From positions 1,405,001 to 1,469,000 of the forward strand of contig NZ_CP125380.1 in the NCBI RefSeq assembly GCF_034009455.1: DNA of 64,000 nucleotides, read 5' to 3'. The position numbers and the translations under genes were made by a program. Below are positions 36,588 to 46,092 of the stretch, one piece after another. The DNA comes from Pseudomonas sp. P5_109 (lineage in GTDB: Bacteria; Pseudomonadota; Gammaproteobacteria; Pseudomonadales; Pseudomonadaceae). The notes under the pieces were generated by a model that searched no databases, was not told the origin of the DNA, and saw only the letters and a program-made list of their open reading frames with translations. Each line of letters begins with the position of its first letter. The first letter of the stretch is position 1.

Positions 36588-37733
36588 GTGCAGATTCAGG
36601 GTCATTACGAGCTTAAGTTCGAAGCGGTGCGCGAGGCGTTCGCGGCGCTGTTCGACGATCCCCAGGAGCGTGGTGCGGCGTTGTGCATTCAGGTCGGTGG
36701 CGAAACCGTCGTCGATCTGTGGGCCGGCACTGCCGACAAGGACGGCGCCGAGGCCTGGCACAGCGACACCATCGCCAACCTGTTCTCCTGCACCAAGACC
36801 TTTACGGCCGTCACCGCGCTGCAATTGGTGGCTGAAGGCAAGCTGCAACTGGATGCCCCGGTTGCGCGCTACTGGCCCGAATTTGCCGCAGCGGGCAAAG
36901 AGTCCGTCACCTTGCGTCAACTGCTCTGCCATCAGGCCGGCCTTCCGGCACTGCGTGAGTTACTGGCCCCCGAAGCCCTTTACGACTGGCAAACCATGGT
37001 CGACGCCCTGGCCGCCGAAACACCGTGGTGGACGCCTGGCGAAGGCCACGGTTACGCGGCGATCACCTATGGCTGGCTGGTCGGCGAACTGCTGCGCCGA
37101 GCCGACGGTCGTGGACCGGGTGAGTCCATTGTGGCGCGGGTCGCCAAGCCGTTGGGCCTGGACTTCCATGTGGGCTTGGCTGACGAAGAGTTCCATCGCG
37201 TGGCCCACATTGCGCGGGGCAAGGGCAATGTCGGCGATGCCGCCGCCCAACGCCTGCTGCAAGTGACCATGCGCGAGCCAACGGCCATGACGACCCGCGC
37301 GTTCACCAACCCGCCGTCGATCATGACCAGCACCAATAAACCCGAGTGGCGACGCATGCAGCAGCCGGCCGCCAATGGCCATGGCAATGCCCGCAGCCTG
37401 GCCGGTTTCTACGCCGGCCTGCTCGACGGTAGCCTGCTGGAAAGCGAAATGCTCGATGAGTTGACTCGCGAGCACAGCCTCGGCGAGGACAAGACTTTAC
37501 TGACCCGGACGCGTTTCGGCCTGGGTTGCATGCTCGATCAACCGGACGTTGCCAATGCCACCTTCGGCCTTGGCCCGCGGGCGTTTGGTCACCCGGGTGC
37601 CGGCGGCTCCATCGGTTTTGCCGACCCGGAGCACGATGTGGCCTTCGGATTTGTGACAAATACCCTGGGGCCGTACGTCTTGATGGACCCGCGCGCGCAA
37701 AAGCTGGTGCGGGTTCTGGCCACTTGTCTGTAA
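36588..37733 (+). CDS. Serine hydrolase, beta-lactamase/EstB family
   Basis: A 381-residue cytoplasmic-looking (no signal peptide) class C beta-lactamase fold hydrolase. The SxxK motif is SCTK (Ser67, Lys70), the second motif is YGW in ITYGWLVGELL, and HPGAGGSIGFADPE near the end replaces the KTG box, as in esterase EstB. This points to an esterase rather than a beta-lactamase. The GTG at 36588 is chosen because GGGGAG lies just upstream; the TTG six bases earlier is less likely. It ends at a strong terminator. Confidence 0.9.
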   Translation: MQIQGHYELKFEAVREAFAALFDDPQERGAALCIQVGGETVVDLWAGTADKDGAEAWHSDTIANLFSCTKTFTAVTALQLVAEGKLQLDAPVARYWPEFAAAGKESVTLRQLLCHQAGLPALRELLAPEALYDWQTMVDALAAETPWWTPGEGHGYAAITYGWLVGELLRRADGRGPGESIVARVAKPLGLDFHVGLADEEFHRVAHIARGKGNVGDAAAQRLLQVTMREPTAMTTRAFTNPPSIMTSTNKPEWRRMQQPAANGHGNARSLAGFYAGLLDGSLLESEMLDELTREHSLGEDKTLLTRTRFGLGCMLDQPDVANATFGLGPRAFGHPGAGGSIGFADPEHDVAFGFVTNTLGPYVLMDPRAQKLVRVLATCL

Positions 37734-37776
37734 AAGCGGCTATCGGGTTCCAGGGCTGGAACCCGATAGCCTTTTC
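37734..37776 (+). terminator. Terminator of the serine hydrolase gene
   Basis: GGCTATCGGGTTCCAG and CTGGAACCCGATAGCC form a 16-bp perfect stem with a two-base loop, then TTTT. Confidence 0.9.
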
Positions 37777-37846
37777 AGTTTCAAAGCGTCTGTTTAAGCG
37801 GGCCGATGTGGCCTGATTTTTTTGACTTCATTTTTGTGGATATCCA

Positions 37847-38854
37847 ATGTCATCCAATAAAACCCTCGCCTTGGCCCTGTGCTTCGCCATTACCGGTTGC
37901 GCACAGACTCCACAGAAAGATGCGACGACGCCTGTCGCCAAGACTGAAAGCGGCAGCCACTGGTACTGGCCGTTTGGTTCCGATGACAGCGCCGTCAAGC
38001 CCGTGGCCAAGGCGGAAGTGAAACCTGAAGTCAAACCCGTGACGGTGGCCAAGGCCCAGTCCGATAGCGGCAACAAATGGTGGTGGCCGTTCGGTGGCAG
38101 CGACCAGAGCACCGCCAAGGCCGTGCCGATGCCGGACCCGAAAGTCACCCAGGCCTGGCTTGACGACTACGAGCCGCGTCTGCGCGAGGCGGTCAAGGAC
38201 AGCAACATGCAACTCGAGCGCCGCGAAAACGTGCTGGTGGTGACGGCGCCGGTCGAAGGCTCGTTCAACCCTGATCGTCCGGCCATGCTGCTGCCGGTCA
38301 CGCTCGGTCCGTTCACCCGCGTTGCCAAGATCCTTGAAGCCGATCCAAAGACCGCTGTGCTGATCCTCGGCCACAGCGATACGTCCGGCGCCGCGCCTGC
38401 CAACGTCAAGCTGAGCCAGGAACGCGCCCAGGCCGTTGCGGCGATTTTCCGCCTCAGTGGTTTGCAGCGTGATCGCCTGATGCTGCGTGGCTTGGGCGGT
38501 GATGCGCCGCGTGCCGCCAACGACAGCGTGCAAGGGCGTGCGTTGAACCGCCGCGTGGAACTGCTGGTGACCCCGCAGAACACCATGGTTGCGCTGCTGA
38601 GCAAGTACAACATGCCGGCGCCAGCCCCAGTGACCCTGGTTGCTGCCGCTGACGTCAAGCCGGTCGCCAAGCCTGTGACACCGGCCCCTGCGACTAAAAA
38701 GGCGGCTGTTCCAGCGACGAAAAAAGCCCCGGCGAAAAAAGCTCCGGCCAAGAAAACACCTGCGAAAACTGCAACGCCGGCGAAGAAAACCACGCCAGCC
38801 AAAGCCGCTGCGACAGACAAGAAGGTCGCCAGCACCGATACTGCAAAGCAGTGA
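37847..38854 (+). CDS. OmpA family lipoprotein with Lys/Ala-rich tail
   Basis: A 335-residue lipoprotein (signal to ITGC, Cys18). Two repeats WYWPFG and WWWPFG occur in the linker. The OmpA-like domain (about 110-245; GHSDTSGAAPANVKLSQERAQAV, GRALNRRVELLV) binds peptidoglycan. The last 75 residues are a low-complexity AKKA/PAKK region like histone H1 and AlgP, rich in Lys, Ala, Pro and Thr. The upstream gene ends at a terminator, so it has its own promoter; pdxH starts 24 bases downstream. Confidence 0.9.
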   Translation: MSSNKTLALALCFAITGCAQTPQKDATTPVAKTESGSHWYWPFGSDDSAVKPVAKAEVKPEVKPVTVAKAQSDSGNKWWWPFGGSDQSTAKAVPMPDPKVTQAWLDDYEPRLREAVKDSNMQLERRENVLVVTAPVEGSFNPDRPAMLLPVTLGPFTRVAKILEADPKTAVLILGHSDTSGAAPANVKLSQERAQAVAAIFRLSGLQRDRLMLRGLGGDAPRAANDSVQGRALNRRVELLVTPQNTMVALLSKYNMPAPAPVTLVAAADVKPVAKPVTPAPATKKAAVPATKKAPAKKAPAKKTPAKTATPAKKTTPAKAAATDKKVASTDTAKQ

Positions 38855-38878
38855 TTCGTTAACCAAAAGGAATGCGCC

Positions 38879-39526
38879 ATGACCCAGGGCCTGGCTGATA
38901 TGCGTCGTGACTACACCCGTGATGGCCTGACCGAGGTACAAGCCCCGGCCGAGCCGTTCGCACTGTTCCATCAGTGGTTCGCCGACGCGGTGAAAACCGA
39001 ACAGGCGCCGGTGGAAGCCAACGCCATGACCCTGGCCACGGTCGACCAGGACGGTCGACCGCACTGTCGCATTCTGTTGCTCAAGGGCCTGGACGAGCAG
39101 GGCTTCACCTTCTTCACCAACTACGATAGCGCCAAGGGCCAGCACCTGGCCGCGAATCCGTTCGCGGCCATGACGTTTTTCTGGCCGGCGCTGGAGCGCC
39201 AGGTGCGCATCGAAGGGCGGGTGGTGAAGGTCACGCCTGAGGAGTCCGACGCCTATTATCAGGTCCGTCCACTGGGCAGTCGCCTGGGGGCCTGGGCATC
39301 GCCGCAGAGCCGCGTGATCGCCGATCGGGGGGAGCTCGAAGCGCTGCTCAAGGATACCGAGCAACGTTTCAGCGAAACCCAGCCGCATTGCCCGGAACAC
39401 TGGGGTGGTTATCGCCTGCTGCCGGAGCGCATCGAATTCTGGCAGGGCCGCCCAAGCCGCCTGCACGACCGTCTCAATTACCGCCAGCAGGGCGCCGACT
39501 GGATTCTTGAACGTCTAGCACCCTGA
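38879..39526 (+). CDS. pdxH: Pyridoxamine 5'-phosphate oxidase
   Basis: A 215-residue FMN enzyme that oxidises PNP or PMP to the coenzyme PLP. The family stretches [41 protein letters not shown] and the C-terminal [18 protein letters not shown] are complete, including the Arg/His that hold FMN and substrate. The ribosome site AAGGA precedes the ATG. It is probably read together with the OmpA-like gene upstream. Confidence 0.97.
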   Translation: MTQGLADMRRDYTRDGLTEVQAPAEPFALFHQWFADAVKTEQAPVEANAMTLATVDQDGRPHCRILLLKGLDEQGFTFFTNYDSAKGQHLAANPFAAMTFFWPALERQVRIEGRVVKVTPEESDAYYQVRPLGSRLGAWASPQSRVIADRGELEALLKDTEQRFSETQPHCPEHWGGYRLLPERIEFWQGRPSRLHDRLNYRQQGADWILERLAP

Positions 39527-39531
39527 ACAGT

Positions 39532-39768
39532 CTACCGACCGGGATAGCCTGCCGCAGCGGCCTCCAGCCACTTCGGCAGGTCTCGACGCTTGATCTTCTG
39601 CGCATGAGCACTCGCCAACTGTTCGAGCATGAAGGCTTTTTTCTGCTCATTCTTGCCCGCCAGCGCTAGCGCCAGGTCACGGTCCATCCAGCGTTTGATC
39701 CGCACGTACAGCCACCAGTGGAAGTACAAACCGGCAACCGTCGTGACGACAATGATAAAGTAGTCCAT
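39532..39768 (-). CDS. Small membrane-anchored protein
   Basis: A 78-residue protein with one N-terminal transmembrane helix (YFIIVVTTVAGLYFHWWLYVRI) and a basic, helical cytoplasmic part (ALALAGKNEQKKAFMLEQLASAHAQKIKRRDLPKWLEAAAAGYPGR). Its stop is only five bases from the convergent pdxH stop. No function recognised. Confidence 0.72.
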   Translation of the reverse strand: MDYFIIVVTTVAGLYFHWWLYVRIKRWMDRDLALALAGKNEQKKAFMLEQLASAHAQKIKRRDLPKWLEAAAAGYPGR

Positions 39769-39932
39769 GAAAATCCTTGGCCAATGGGCAGTTTTCTGCT
39801 TTTGCCGCTACTGTGTGAGTTCGTGGTGGCGCCTTAACGGAGCCTGAATCAAAGCAATTTTACCCGGGCTGTGCCGTGACAGGCGTCAAGCTGCGGAGTT
39901 TAATGAACATCTGTTTCTTTGGAGTTGATGCT

Positions 39933-40397
39933 ATGCGTAAGTCTGTTCTGCTGGTTGCTTCCTTTTCCACGATGGCGATGTTGCTCACTGGATGCCAATC
40001 GAGCCTGACCGGTGACTCCTATTCCCGTGACGAGGCGCGTCGTGTGCAGACCGTTCGCATGGGCACCATTGAAGCATTGCGCCCGGTGAAAATCGAAGGC
40101 ACCAAAACCCCGATCGGCGGCGCTGCAGGCGCAGTGGTCGGCGGTGTTGGCGGCAGCGCCATCGGTGGCGGCAAAGGCAGTATCGTTGCTGCGGTCATCG
40201 GCGCAGTCGCCGGCGGCCTGATCGGTTCGGCCGCTGAAGAAGGCATGACCCGCACCCAGGGCGTGGAAATCACCGTGCGCGAAGACGATGGCAGCATGCG
40301 CGCCTACGTTCAGGAAGTTCAGCCGAACGAAGTGTTCCGTGTTGGCGAACGTGTGCGCATCGCCAGTGTGAATGGCACCAGCCGCGTTTCGCACTAA
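39933..40397 (+). CDS. slyB: SlyB-like glycine-zipper lipoprotein
   Basis: A 154-residue outer-membrane lipoprotein (signal to LLTGC, Cys21). The middle has a glycine zipper 2TM domain (GGAAGAVVGGVGGSAIGGGKGSIVAAVIGAVAGGLIGS is abbreviated here to GAAGAVVGGVGGSAIGGG and IGAVAGGLIGS), followed by a small beta domain (VEITVREDDGSMRAYVQEV). SlyB/Pcp proteins protect outer-membrane proteins and integrity under PhoP stress in enterics. The start is fixed by GGAG nine bases before the ATG. Single gene between a small membrane gene and a terminator. Confidence 0.88.
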   Translation: MRKSVLLVASFSTMAMLLTGCQSSLTGDSYSRDEARRVQTVRMGTIEALRPVKIEGTKTPIGGAAGAVVGGVGGSAIGGGKGSIVAAVIGAVAGGLIGSAAEEGMTRTQGVEITVREDDGSMRAYVQEVQPNEVFRVGERVRIASVNGTSRVSH

Positions 40398-40416
40398 GCG
40401 CAAATACCGGATAAAC

Positions 40417-40452
40417 AAAAAAACCGATCAGGTGACTGATCGGGTTTTTTGT
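40417..40452. terminator. Bidirectional terminator between slyB and nhaA
   Basis: AAAACCGATCA-GGTGAC-TGATCGGGTTTTTT forms a hairpin flanked by A and T tracts; it can serve both convergent genes. Confidence 0.88.
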
Positions 40453-40489
40453 TTCAAGCCTTGATGGTGCCAGGTGTTGTCGTGGTTTA

Positions 40490-41677
40490 TCAGGAGGCCA
40501 GGCTGGAGCTCTTGCGACTCGCCATTGCCGTCACCCCATAACCGATCAGCGCGGCCAGGATCGAACCGGTCAGGATTCCCATGCGGTCCATCCCGGCGAA
40601 ATCACTCACGCCAGGCTCGAAGGCCAGCGAGCCGACAAACAGGCTCATGGTGAAACCAATGCCGCAGAGAATCGCCACGCCCAGTATCTGGCCCCAATTG
40701 GCGCCTTGGGGCAGGGCGGCGATACCGGTTTTCACCGCCAGCCAGGTCAGGCCGAAGACACCGACGGTCTTGCCCAGCAGCAGTCCGGCGGCAATGCCCA
40801 TGGGGACGTGGTGAGTGAAGCTTTCGACGGTGACACCGCTCAGGGACAGGCCGGCATTGGCAAACGCGAACAGCGGCAGGATGCCGTAGGCCACCCAAGG
40901 GTGCAGGGCGTGTTCCAGGGTCAGCAATGGCGAAGGCTCGGCATTTTTCGTGCGCAGCGGAATGCAAAACGCCAGGGTCACGCCGGCCAGCGTGGCATGG
41001 ACACCGCTCTTGAGCACGCAGACCCAGAGGATCAGGCCAATGATCATGTACGGTCCGAGCTTGACCACGCCGAGTCGGTTCATCCCGATCAGTGCCGCAA
41101 TACAGGCCGCGGCCAGCGCCAGGGACAAGGTCGACAGCGCGCCGGAATAGAAGATCGCAATGATGATGATCGCGCCGAGGTCGTCGATGATCGCCAGGGT
41201 CATCAGGAACAGCTTCAGCGAAACCGGCACCCGTTTGCCCAGCAACGCCAGCACGCCAAGGGCGAAGGCGATGTCGGTCGCGGTCGGGATCGCCCAGCCA
41301 TCGAGGGCCGCTGGCGTGTCGCGATTGAGATACCAGTAGATCAGCGCCGGCACCACCATGCCGCCAATCGCCGCCGCGCCAGGCAGGACGATTTGCGACG
41401 GCTTGGACAACTGGCCGTCGAGGACTTCGCGTTTCACCTCCAGGCCGATCAGCAGGAAAAACAGCGCCATCAGGCCGTCGTTGATCCACAGCAGCAACGG
41501 CTTGGCGATTTTCAGCGCGCCGATCTGGGCCACCACGGGGGTATCCAGCAGGCCGTTGTACAGCCATGACAGCGGCGAGTTGTTGATGATTAGAGCCAGA
41601 ACGGCAGCGGCGATCAGTAACAGACCGCTGGCAGCTTCCAACTGAAAGAAACGCGTGAAAGTGCTACGCAGAGGCAA
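40490..41677 (-). CDS. nhaA: Na+/H+ antiporter NhaA
   Basis: A 395-residue, 12-helix inner-membrane antiporter exporting Na+ or Li+ for protons. The two essential Asp of helix V are visible in [32 protein letters not shown] and the helix II/IX pH-sensor region are conserved, and [24 protein letters not shown] matches the family. Normal length. The upstream intergenic region contains two short palindromes that may be operators. Confidence 0.96.
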   Translation of the reverse strand: MPLRSTFTRFFQLEAASGLLLIAAAVLALIINNSPLSWLYNGLLDTPVVAQIGALKIAKPLLLWINDGLMALFFLLIGLEVKREVLDGQLSKPSQIVLPGAAAIGGMVVPALIYWYLNRDTPAALDGWAIPTATDIAFALGVLALLGKRVPVSLKLFLMTLAIIDDLGAIIIIAIFYSGALSTLSLALAAACIAALIGMNRLGVVKLGPYMIIGLILWVCVLKSGVHATLAGVTLAFCIPLRTKNAEPSPLLTLEHALHPWVAYGILPLFAFANAGLSLSGVTVESFTHHVPMGIAAGLLLGKTVGVFGLTWLAVKTGIAALPQGANWGQILGVAILCGIGFTMSLFVGSLAFEPGVSDFAGMDRMGILTGSILAALIGYGVTAMASRKSSSLAS

Positions 41678-41715
41678 GGTCGCTCTCCATCTGTGAATTC
41701 AAAAGGTGTTACACC

Positions 41716-41764
41716 CTAACAAGTACTGTTAGTTGTTAAAACAAAAGTTATATTCTTTTTTGTT
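41716..41764. promoter_or_regulatory. Palindromes in the nhaA promoter region
   Basis: A perfect CTAACA-AGTAC-TGTTAG palindrome (41716-41732) is followed by AACAAAA...TTTTGTT (41740-41764) in an AT-rich stretch about 40-85 bases upstream of the nhaA start. This is the likely promoter and may bind a regulator; the binding protein is unknown. Confidence 0.4.
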
Positions 41765-41927
41765 ATATGCCGTTACAGAGTGATCCGCCAGCATCGGGCT
41801 GAGCCTAGCAGTTGTCGGGTGTATTGGATCTCAGCTGTACCTGTGCCGGATGCAGGATTTTTCCTAAGCTTGGTGGATGAGCCTTGATAAAAGGCCGACT
41901 CCTGCCCGATTCAACGAGAAAACCATC

Positions 41928-43022
41928 ATGAGCGACAACCGACAGTGGTCCCGCGAAGCGATCCGGATCATCGAAGCCGATTTCCAGCGCAGCGCCGACA
42001 CCCACTTGATCCCCTTGCCGCTGCCGGGTTTTCCGGGCATCGAGTTGTATTTCAAGGATGAGTCCAGCCATCCCACGGGCAGCCTCAAGCACCGTCTGGC
42101 CCGTTCGCTATTCCTGTATGCGCTGTGTAACGGCTGGCTCAAACCCGGTGCGCCGGTCATCGAGGCTTCCAGTGGTTCCACGGCGATTTCCGAAGCGTAT
42201 TTCGCGCGCATGCTGGGCTTGCCGTTCATTGCGGTGATGCCGGCGACCACCTCAAAAGAAAAGATCGCGCAGATCGCCTTCTACGGTGGCCAAAGTCATC
42301 TGGTGGACGACCCGACCCAGATCTACGCCGAGTCCGAGCGTCTGGCCCGTGAACACGACGGACACTTCATCGACCAGTTCACCTATGCCGAGCGCGCCAC
42401 CGACTGGCGGGCGAACAACAACATTGCCGAATCGATCTTTCATCAGATGCGTTTCGAGCAGCATCCCGAGCCGAGCTGGCTGATTTCCAGCCCTGGCACC
42501 GGTGGTACCACGGCCACCCTGGGTCGATACGTGCGTTATCGCCAGCATTGCACCCGCGTGCTGTGTGCCGATGCCGAGCGTTCGGTGTTCTTTGATTATT
42601 ACCAGACCGGCGATGCCAGCCTGCGTCTGGACCACGGCTCGCGGATCGAAGGCATCGGCCGGCCGCGTGTGGAAGCGTCGTTCCTGTCGAAGGTGATCGA
42701 CGCTATGGTCAAGGTGCCGGATGCCCTGTCACTGGCGGCCATGCACTACCTGGCGGAGCGTCTGGGACGCCATGTCGGCGGGTCGAGCGGGACCAACCTG
42801 ATCGGCGCACTGATGGCCGCCCAGCACATGAAGGCGGCAGGGGAGAAGGGGTCGATGGTGGCGATTCTGTGTGACAGCGGCGAGCGTTATGCCACGACCT
42901 ATTACGATCAGGACTGGCTCAAGGCTCAGGGGTATGACTTGGGTAGCTTGATGGCTGCGGTAGCGGCGACGGTAGAGCGGGGTGAGGCGTTGCCGGAGTC
43001 GGTGCTGCGCGCCAACATCTGA
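41928..43022 (+). CDS. PLP-dependent cysteine synthase family protein
   Basis: A 364-residue fold-type II PLP enzyme. The Schiff-base Lys is Lys54 in HPTGSLKHRLA, the asparagine/substrate loop reads EASSGSTAIS, and the phosphate-binding loop is SPGTGGTTATLG. The C-terminal half (VGGSSGTNLIGALMAA; CDSGERYATTYY) is characteristic of cysteine synthase relatives and of L-cysteine desulfhydrases. It is longer than CysK/CysM. The start is taken at ATGAGCGACAACC; the preceding frame lacks a ribosome site. Lone gene; it could synthesise or break down cysteine. Confidence 0.88.
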   Translation: MSDNRQWSREAIRIIEADFQRSADTHLIPLPLPGFPGIELYFKDESSHPTGSLKHRLARSLFLYALCNGWLKPGAPVIEASSGSTAISEAYFARMLGLPFIAVMPATTSKEKIAQIAFYGGQSHLVDDPTQIYAESERLAREHDGHFIDQFTYAERATDWRANNNIAESIFHQMRFEQHPEPSWLISSPGTGGTTATLGRYVRYRQHCTRVLCADAERSVFFDYYQTGDASLRLDHGSRIEGIGRPRVEASFLSKVIDAMVKVPDALSLAAMHYLAERLGRHVGGSSGTNLIGALMAAQHMKAAGEKGSMVAILCDSGERYATTYYDQDWLKAQGYDLGSLMAAVAATVERGEALPESVLRANI

Positions 43023-43038
43023 CCCCTCGAAGATCAAA

Positions 43039-43128
43039 TGTGGGAGCGGGCTTGCTCGCGAAGGCGGTGGATCAGCCAACACACAGGTTGGATGTGAAAC
43101 CGTCTTCGCGAGCAAGCCCGCTCCCACA
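43039..43128. repeat. REP element pair, type A
   Basis: TGTGGGAGCGGGCTTGCTCG and CGAGCAAGCCCGCTCCCACA arms in inverted order, separated by about 40 bases, between two converging genes. Confidence 0.88.
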
Positions 43129-43139
43129 TTCGGGGGCTG

Positions 43140-44753
43140 TCAGTCCTGGAGACCGAGGATATCCCGAGCCACAGCTTCCGCAATCCGAATCCCGTCAACA
43201 CCTGCCGACAGAATCCCGCCCGCATAACCGGCACCTTCGCCGGCCGGGAACAAGCCCTTCACGTTCAGGCTCTGCATCGACTCGTTACGGGTCATGCGCA
43301 GCGGCGAGGACGTGCGAGTCTCAATCCCGGTCAACACCGCGTCGTGCAACGAGTAACCACGAATCTGCTTTTCGAACGCCGGCAAGGCTTCGCGAATCGC
43401 TTCGATGGCGAACGCCGGCAGTGCCAGCGCCAGATCACCCAGGGCAACGCCCGGCTTGTAGGACGGCTCGACGCTGCCCAGTTCGGTGGAGGGTTTGCCT
43501 GCGATAAAGTCGCCGACCAGTTGCGCCGGGGCTTCGTAGTTGCTGCCGCCCAGCACAAAGGCGTGGGATTCCAGGCGTTCCTGCAACTCGATACCGGCCA
43601 GCGGGCCGCCCGGATAATCGACTTCCGGGGTGATGCCGACGACGATACCGGAGTTGGCATTGCGCTCGTTACGCGAGTATTGGCTCATGCCGTTGGTGAC
43701 CACACGGTTCGGCTCGGACGTCGCCGCCACCACCGTTCCGCCCGGGCACATGCAGAAGCTGTAGACCGAACGACCATTCTTGGCGTGGTGCACCAGTTTG
43801 TAGTCGGCGGCGCCCAGTTTCGGGTGGCCGGCGTACTTGCCCAGGCGCGCACGGTCGATCAGCGACTGCGGGTGCTCGATGCGGAAACCCACCGAGAACG
43901 GCTTGGCTTCCATGAACACGCCACGGCCGTGGAGCATGCGGAAGGTATCGCGGGCGCTGTGACCGAGGGCCAGGATCACGTGTTTCGAATGGATTTGCTC
44001 GCCACCGTTGAGCTCGACGCCGACCAGTTGGCCGTCTTCGATCAACACGTCGGTGACGCGCTGCTGGAAGCGCACTTCGCCGCCGAGGGCGCGAATCTGC
44101 TCACGCATGTTTTCCACAACGCCGGTCAGACGGAACGTACCGATGTGCGGTTTGCTGACGTAGAGGATTTCTTCCGGCGCGCCGGCCTTGACGAATTCGT
44201 GCAGGACTTTGCGACCGAGGAATTTCGGGTCCTTGATCTGGCTGTAGAGCTTGCCGTCGGAGAATGTCCCCGCGCCGCCTTCACCGAACTGCACGTTGGA
44301 TTCGGGGTTGAGCACGTTTTTGCGCCACAGGCCCCAGGTGTCCTTGGTGCGCTGGCGTACTTCGGTGCCACGCTCGAGGATGATCGGCTTGAAGCCCATT
44401 TGCGCCAGCAGCAGCCCGGCGAAAATCCCGCACGGACCGAAGCCGACGACGATCGGGCGCGCGCTCAGGTCGGCCGGTGCCTGGCCAACCACTTTGTAGC
44501 TGACATCCGGTGCCACGTTGACGTTACGGTCATCGGCGAACTTGTGCAGCACCGCCGCCTCGTCGCGAACTTCAAGGTCGATGGTGTAGATGAAACACAG
44601 TTCGGAGGACTTTTTACGCGCATCGTAGCTGCGCTTGAACAAGGTGAAATCGAGCAGATCATCGCTGGCAAGCCCTAAGCGCTGCACGATGGCGGGGCGC
44701 AGGTCTTCATCGGGATGGTCGATCGGCAACTTGAGTTCGGTGATTCGTAACAT
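43140..44753 (-). CDS. FAD-dependent oxidoreductase (COG2509-like)
   Basis: A 537-residue flavoprotein. Residues 1-95 form a small alpha/beta domain, then the dinucleotide fold starts at RPIVVGFGPCGIFAGLLLAQMG (GxGxxG) with ERGTEV as the acidic end of the second strand. GEGGAGTFSDGKL is a typical substrate-side motif, and GLFPAGEGAGYAGGILSAGVDGIRIAEAVA is the C-terminal FAD motif. Similar proteins are annotated as uncharacterised FAD-dependent dehydrogenases. Two adjacent Cys (FCMCPGG) may be redox-active. Substrate unknown. Confidence 0.88.
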   Translation of the reverse strand: MLRITELKLPIDHPDEDLRPAIVQRLGLASDDLLDFTLFKRSYDARKKSSELCFIYTIDLEVRDEAAVLHKFADDRNVNVAPDVSYKVVGQAPADLSARPIVVGFGPCGIFAGLLLAQMGFKPIILERGTEVRQRTKDTWGLWRKNVLNPESNVQFGEGGAGTFSDGKLYSQIKDPKFLGRKVLHEFVKAGAPEEILYVSKPHIGTFRLTGVVENMREQIRALGGEVRFQQRVTDVLIEDGQLVGVELNGGEQIHSKHVILALGHSARDTFRMLHGRGVFMEAKPFSVGFRIEHPQSLIDRARLGKYAGHPKLGAADYKLVHHAKNGRSVYSFCMCPGGTVVAATSEPNRVVTNGMSQYSRNERNANSGIVVGITPEVDYPGGPLAGIELQERLESHAFVLGGSNYEAPAQLVGDFIAGKPSTELGSVEPSYKPGVALGDLALALPAFAIEAIREALPAFEKQIRGYSLHDAVLTGIETRTSSPLRMTRNESMQSLNVKGLFPAGEGAGYAGGILSAGVDGIRIAEAVARDILGLQD

Positions 44754-44848
44754 GGCAGGATCCGGTTCGCGGGGCGCACAACTGCGCCAGGGCGTTTGAA
44801 GCCCGCGATTATAAGCCCCAAAGGCGCAGGCCTGTGAGGCTTAAACGA

Positions 44849-45517
44849 TCAGTCGTCGCGCGAGCCGCCGAAATACCCGCATCCACGCTGGACCTGACCG
44901 TCAACGCGCAGTTCGGCACTCATGTGCTGGATGCTGCCGGTGCTGCTGTCGACGCAACGTTGCGGTGCAACCCACAGTTCGATGTGCTGGTTGTTGGCTT
45001 CGGTGCTGAGGTTGAAACGGCCATCGCCCAGTTGCTCTTCGACGTAAGGCACGGCCAATGGCGGCTGGCCGGCGCGGTCGACGACCATGCCTTTGCCGCT
45101 GACTTTCACGCTCCACTCCGGAGTGTGGCCGGCGGCGCGCAGGATCAGCAATTTGAAATTCGGATCGTCGCACGCGGTGCCCGAGCGCTCGACGCGGTAC
45201 AACTGCTCCAGATCGAGCTGGCCGTCACCGCCGCTGCCGGCCACAACCCGCCCGCGCACGTCGGCAAACAGCTTGCCTTGCTTATCCGCCAGGCTTGCAG
45301 CCTGCTGCAGGACACTGGTACCGCCCGTGTCGTTGACCACGTAGCGGTTAGCCTGGTTGCACGGCTGGAACAGCAGTTTGCCGTCCGCCGCGGTCAACTG
45401 GCCTTGCATGCGTGTCTGGCCGACATGGGAGGCGCTCTGCCGCTCACCCTCGAACAACTGGCAAGCGGCGAACAGCGGAAGCAGGGCAACGAGGACTAAG
45501 GAACGGGCAACACGCAT
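44849..45517 (-). CDS. COG3650-like lipoprotein
   Basis: A 222-residue lipoprotein (signal to LFAAC, Cys19). The mature protein has two similar small beta domains, the first beginning MQGQLTAADGKLLFQPCNQANRYVV and the second PEWSVKVSGKGMVVDR, with paired Cys (RCVD...RGC) near the end that could form a disulphide. The ATG at 45517 directly precedes the signal peptide. It belongs to a group of uncharacterised envelope proteins; a relation to HslJ/META-like domains is possible but not demonstrated. Confidence 0.8.
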   Translation of the reverse strand: MRVARSLVLVALLPLFAACQLFEGERQSASHVGQTRMQGQLTAADGKLLFQPCNQANRYVVNDTGGTSVLQQAASLADKQGKLFADVRGRVVAGSGGDGQLDLEQLYRVERSGTACDDPNFKLLILRAAGHTPEWSVKVSGKGMVVDRAGQPPLAVPYVEEQLGDGRFNLSTEANNQHIELWVAPQRCVDSSTGSIQHMSAELRVDGQVQRGCGYFGGSRDD

Positions 45518-45688
45518 CTTGGGGTCTCCTGACAAGTGCCGCCACGTTACTCAGCCTGACCGTTCATCACAACCCGCGCGTTGCGATTGGCCATGGAATT
45601 TGGACACGTAACATCCGGCTTTACTTCAGATAAGGGGACGACGGAAGTTTGCACGTAACCTTGTAGGCTTTTCGTTGAAGGAGGTTGT

Positions 45689-46057
45689 ATGAAGGGATCA
45701 GGCAAGCTGCTTCTGGTGGCGTTGGCAATGACGACGGCGCTGCAGTGTCGAGCGGCAGATTTTGCATTTTCGTCACGGTCGGACTTCTCCGAGATGAATC
45801 TGCAGCTAAAACAGGCGGGCGAATCGAATCCACAATTCATCGATCTTCAGGTCACCTTAAGTCCTGAGGCGCAACGCCGCTTTACCCAGGTCACGCGCGA
45901 CGAAATGCATCAGCCTTTGCGGCTGTTCATCAACGGCGTGCTGGTGTCGACCGCGACGATTCAATCGGTTATCCGCGGACCCAGTCTGAGGATAGTAGTA
46001 CCGAGCCAGATCGCCCGCGATTTGCTGCCCACGCTACTGGAGCCTCCGATACTCTGA
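45689..46057 (+). CDS. Small periplasmic protein resembling the SecD P1 head
   Basis: A 122-residue protein with a signal peptide (LLLVALAMTTALQCRAAD). The mature part VTLSPEAQRRFTQVTRDEMHQPLRLFINGVLVSTATIQSVI closely follows the pattern of the P1 head subdomain of SecD (SLxxEGARKFAxxTxxNVGKPLAIVLDGxVxSAPxI). There is no membrane domain, so it is a free-standing version in the periplasm. The ribosome site GAAGGAGG is strong. Function unknown. Confidence 0.78.
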   Translation: MKGSGKLLLVALAMTTALQCRAADFAFSSRSDFSEMNLQLKQAGESNPQFIDLQVTLSPEAQRRFTQVTRDEMHQPLRLFINGVLVSTATIQSVIRGPSLRIVVPSQIARDLLPTLLEPPIL

Positions 46058-46092
46058 GGCGACGCTGAATCAGCGCCGCACATTGAGCCGGC

